A stretch of 64,000 nt of DNA from Pterois miles (taxonomy: Eukaryota; Chordata; Actinopteri; Perciformes; Scorpaenidae). The stretch lies in contig CAMQGK010000463.1 of assembly GCA_947000775.1 (NCBI GenBank), forward strand, positions 2,179,001 to 2,243,000, given 5' to 3'. Below the pieces are notes generated by a model. The model saw only the letters and a list, made by a program, of their open reading frames with translations, ran no database searches and was not told the DNA's origin. Positions 61,030-64,000 of the stretch are shown here, piece after piece (positions within the stretch are counted from its first letter, which is position 1; the number at the start of each line of letters is the position of its first letter). Made by a program: the position numbers and the translations under genes.

Positions 61030-61620
61030 ATCCTTCCCAAATACTGGGTCGGGACCCCCAGGTGGGTCGCAGGAGATTTTATTAGGGTCAATAAATTTGA
61101 GATTTTTTTCATAGTTTTTTTTTAACATTTATATCTGTTGCAGTCACTTTTTGCCACTTGAGGACACCTGAATCTATATTTGATAATTAAGATAGTACTT
61201 TATTGATCCCCGGGGGGGAAATTGGGAATTATAGCGGACTTATAACATTGAATGTAATATGAAAGGCTAACGTACATTCTGTTTGTTTTACTGCGAGAGG
61301 AAAAAAACGAGAGGCTTATATATTAAATGTTTTTTTGGTCTCATTTGTAAAGTATTTAACATATGTATATGTTTTCAGTTACACTTGCTGAAAACAAAGT
61401 TGTGATTTATCAAACGTGTACCTCTACGAAATGACTGGTTTACCTATTAAGATAATATAGGTGATGCGAAAATGGAGTAAAGTGGTCAAGACAGGAACGT
61501 TCATTTACGCACAGATTAGCTCTTCTTTGATTTATAGACCTGTTGTGAATTGGGTGCGAAGGTTTGTATTTTTAAAAAGTGGGTCCCCTGAAAAAAAGTT
61601 TGGGAGACACTGATATGTAC
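61030..61620 (+). mobile_element. Non-autonomous element, copy 2
   Basis: The left edge ACTGGGTCGGGACCCCCAGG, then TGGGTCGCAGGAG, and the right edge GTGGGTCCCCTGAAAAAAAG..TTGGGAGACACTG, form a rough inverted repeat of a kind common in fish. The interior is shared with 57030-57905. A LINE-type tail interrupts it at 61191-61230. Confidence 0.75.
61191..61230 (-). mobile_element. LINE/SINE-type 3' tail, reverse
   Basis: TACTTTATTGATCCCCGGGG then GGGAAATT: on minus this is the AATTTCCCCC..GGGGATCAATAAAGTA tail typical of fish L2/Maui-like LINEs. Only the tail is present. Confidence 0.6.
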
Positions 61621-61724
61621 AGTACAAACATGTGTGCCTCCATTTAATCCTAGATCTATAGTACTTATTGAGCCTTGTTAAACCTGCAGCAGGCAGGCAT
61701 GTATGTAGGCATCATAAGTAGATA

Positions 61725-62152
61725 TCTGCACCTCCTCATGGCTCTGTTTTCAGGCTTTAAAAAAATCTGACCTGTGACAGGAGACTGACCAATCACAGGT
61801 CACTTCAGAGAGAGAGCGTTCCTATTGGCTGGTGGGTGGTGCTTGGTATATCCTCAGCTGATCTCAACATGGCTGCCAGTCACAAATTTTCTTATTTTAC
61901 AGCCAAACAGTAACTACAAGATGTTTCTGAAAACATCTGAGGAAAGAAATGGGCATTACGGTAACGTTTGTTCAATGCTGCTTGACCGATTGATCAGTTT
62001 GCAAGTGATTGACAGCTGCTCAGAGACGGCAGCTGATTATTTCTTTCAGTTTACCTGTATCGTGCACTACTGTCAGGATATAGTGACCGTTTTTTTTACA
62101 AATAACTTTTTAAAATCATATTTGCTCTATTTCTACCCACAGCTGCTTTAAG
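61725..62152 (-). mobile_element. Short interspersed repeat, copy 2 (reverse)
   Basis: The reverse complement of 40681-41285 over most of its length: ATTGGCTGGTGGGTGGTGCT, GATCTCAACATGGCTGCC, ATCATATTTGCTCTA and a CTGCTTTAAG end. The 108-codon plus frame across it is not a gene. Confidence 0.7.
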
Positions 62153-62194
62153 GCTGACAATACTACAGCATAACAAAAATAGTAGTGTTTTTTT

Positions 62195-62520
62195 CCAATG
62201 AATTAATTAATAGTTGTCAACTATTAGCTTAATTGATACTATTAAACTATTTTGATAATCGATTCATTGGTTTGAGTAACTTTTAAGAAAAAAGAAAAGA
62301 AAAAAATGTTTCTTAAATGGGAACATTTTCAGGTTTCTTTACTCCTTGTGACAGTAAATATTTTTGAGTTGTGGACACAATAAGACATTTGAAGATGTCA
62401 TCTCTGGCTTTGGGAAACACTAATCAACATTTTGATCGAATTAGTTTGAATCGAACTAATCGATTGATCAAGAAAATAATCAACAGATTAATCACAGTTA
62501 TTTCAGTTAGTGCTCGTTTT
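62195..62520. mobile_element. Possible hAT-type MITE, partial
   Basis: Contains the repeated AATCGATT/AATCGATTGATC symmetry (62260-62270, 62455-62470) and AAAATAATCAACAGATTAATC, reminiscent of a widespread fish element. A similar patch is at 15540-15585. Clear ends and target duplication were not found. Confidence 0.45.
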
Positions 62521-64000
62521 GTTCAGTTCAGTTGAAAGATTTTTATCCGGTTTGTTTATTTTTTTCCAAGCTAAGCAATCACATTACAGTCAAATACACT
62601 TACAGTGTCCATTAGCAAGTGGAGCTTTCACCCCACTCACAGCACTGTCCTTCGCCGCTGATTGTTGTTAACTGCCACATTTAGTACAAAGCTAGTCCTA
62701 TAGAAGTACTGCAGCTGGAGCCCTCTGTGGCGATGGCCTCACTGCGTCAGCACATTGGTCTCATTGAAATGAATGAGGATGCTGCATATTTTTTTTTTTT
62801 TTTTTTTTGATGTAGTGCCATTGTCGGTCTGAATGTAAAACTGTTCCTAACTTTGGCGTATCCCAGGGCAAGCAAGCTAAAATAACACAGATAAAAGCAC
62901 TATGGTAATTACTGATCCAGGTAGGGGATTTCACTTTTTGATGAAAGTCCAGGGTCAGCTGGTAGAAGCTGGTAGGGATTCAGTGTTTTACTCAAAGACA
63001 CTTAAGCATGGTGGACATTTTTTAGCTTGAATAAAGATCTTGTACGCAGCTGAGTGATGGTGTCCATCTGCTGTCGCACCCCTCAGCTTCAAACCTGAGC
63101 ATCTGTTGGTTCGGTGCTGCTGTCCACTGAATATAGCAGCTAATGTATCTGTTAATGTAGCACTTTTGCTATTTTGTTATTTCCGCTGTGCCTTTCTGTT
63201 AGCATGACATTTTCTATAAGCTGTGGGCTAATGGCTGGCTAGCGGGCTAACATTAAGCAGGCTAATGTGTCTGTTAATGTTACATTAGTGTTATTTCAGT
63301 TTTTTTCTCGCTTAGCTCCATGGTTTAAGGGCATAGTGTGTGTGTGTGTGTGAGAGAGAGACACACTGTTCCAGCACACCTACACTGTGTGTGTGGTGGT
63401 GTACAGTATTAGTGTGTGTGTGTATGTGCGCTCTACATATGGAGCCAATGAGTTACATTTCCATTTCAAAGCGACGAGTCAGCAGCAGCAGAAGCTACTT
63501 TCATCCATTAATGTGATTTTTAGGGAGAGAGCAAGACAGTGAGACACAGAAAGAAATACATAGAGCCACAGTAATAATTACTCTCCAGGTTGGCAAAGGG
63601 TTCAGACTGTTTATTAGTGTCTCTGTCTCTGCGCTCCTCTCTCACTTGTGTTTTTTTAGTCAAATTATATGTACTCCACTTATCTGCTGAGCAGTCCAGT
63701 GTTTTAATGCAGCTGTCACTCACATTAACAGGTTCACCGCTCTGCAAAGTGTGCGAGGGCTGTTTCACCACTGTATCTGTAAAAAGTTGAAAAGTCCGCA
63801 GATGATGAATCACTTTAAACTGTCTGCGAGGGTTTGTTTCGGCCTTCAGGAGGAAAATGCTTAGGGTTAGGGTTAGATCTGTGTGTGTGTGTGTGTGTGT
63901 GTGTGAGTGTGTGTGTTAGGGGGTGAGCAATGAGGGGATTATTTTGTGCTCGAGTGCCCTTTTGTGTGTAAATGTCCATGCGTAAGCTAAAAGTGTGTGC
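62521..64000. other. Presumed intron, no exon recognised
   Basis: Holds a poly-T run at about 62790-62809, a GT array at 63881-63904, and three-fold TTAGGG-type sequence at 63861-63876 (TTAGGGTTAGGGTTAG). No supported gene. Confidence 0.45.

Noticed and set aside
61825..62151. 108-codon plus-strand frame
   Set aside because: Covers the reverse copy of the 40.7 kb interspersed repeat; the counterpart copy does not keep the frame.

Overview
The window looks like non-coding chromosomal DNA from a teleost (ray-finned) fish. This is inferred from its repeats: Tc1-like transposons with internal direct repeats, several BED-finger hAT relics, a YMDD retroposon of the R4/Dong (Rex6-like) type, short non-autonomous DNA transposons with TIRs such as TAGGGCTGGGCGATAT and TAGAGGTCGACCGATAT, and long CA, GA, CT and GATA microsatellites. 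There are no operons, no bacterial gene density and no long uninterrupted ORFs. The longest open frames (50.1-52.7 kb) come from a low-complexity CT tract and are not genes.

Only one segment reads as part of a host gene. At 52854-52992 (+) an ATG in good context opens 46 codons of signal-peptide type (basic n-region, Leu-rich core) and ends at a GTGAGT splice donor. It lies in a GC- and CpG-rich stretch (about 52.48-53.42 kb) directly downstream of a roughly 2.3 kb almost pure pyrimidine tract. I interpret it as the first coding exon of a secreted or membrane protein, with the remaining 11 kb being intron 1. The gene could not be named.

Layout. 0-5.4 kb: BED-hAT relics, a Tc1 5' end and a second hAT family. 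5.4-8.25 kb: nothing recognised. 8.25-12.4 kb: hAT fragments around a broken full-length Tc1-like element. 12.4-20.2 kb: sparse, with short DNA-transposon pieces and an APE-type LINE endonuclease fragment. 20.8-22.4 kb: a 1.6 kb TIR element holding a 528 bp pogo/Tigger-like element with TA duplications. 25.5-26.7 kb: another TIR element. 27.3-28.4 and 35.7-36.6 kb: parallel copies of the main BED-hAT family. 29.7-32.85 kb: R4-like LINE abutting a CA/TA/GATA microsatellite. 33.9-34.5 and 37.5-37.7 kb: fold-back repeats. 38.9-41.5 kb: hAT end, then a second LINE RT relic split by a short repeat. 42.4-43.2 kb: third BED-hAT. 45.26-46.44 kb: second Tc1/mariner family. 48-49.4 kb: reverse BED-hAT with a hairpin element inside. 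50.2-53.4 kb: pyrimidine tract, promoter and exon. 53.7-64 kb: presumed intron with two short hAT elements bearing exact 8 bp duplications, a cluster of CA arrays and paired repeat copies.

Every transposase or reverse transcriptase seen is broken by stops, frameshifts or lost catalytic residues, so no autonomous element is present. I found no novel defence or metabolic system. The points most worth a second look are the pyrimidine tract next to the exon, the microsatellite-flanked R4-like element, the nested insertions with exact target duplications, and the two paralogous repeats hit at almost the same internal site.
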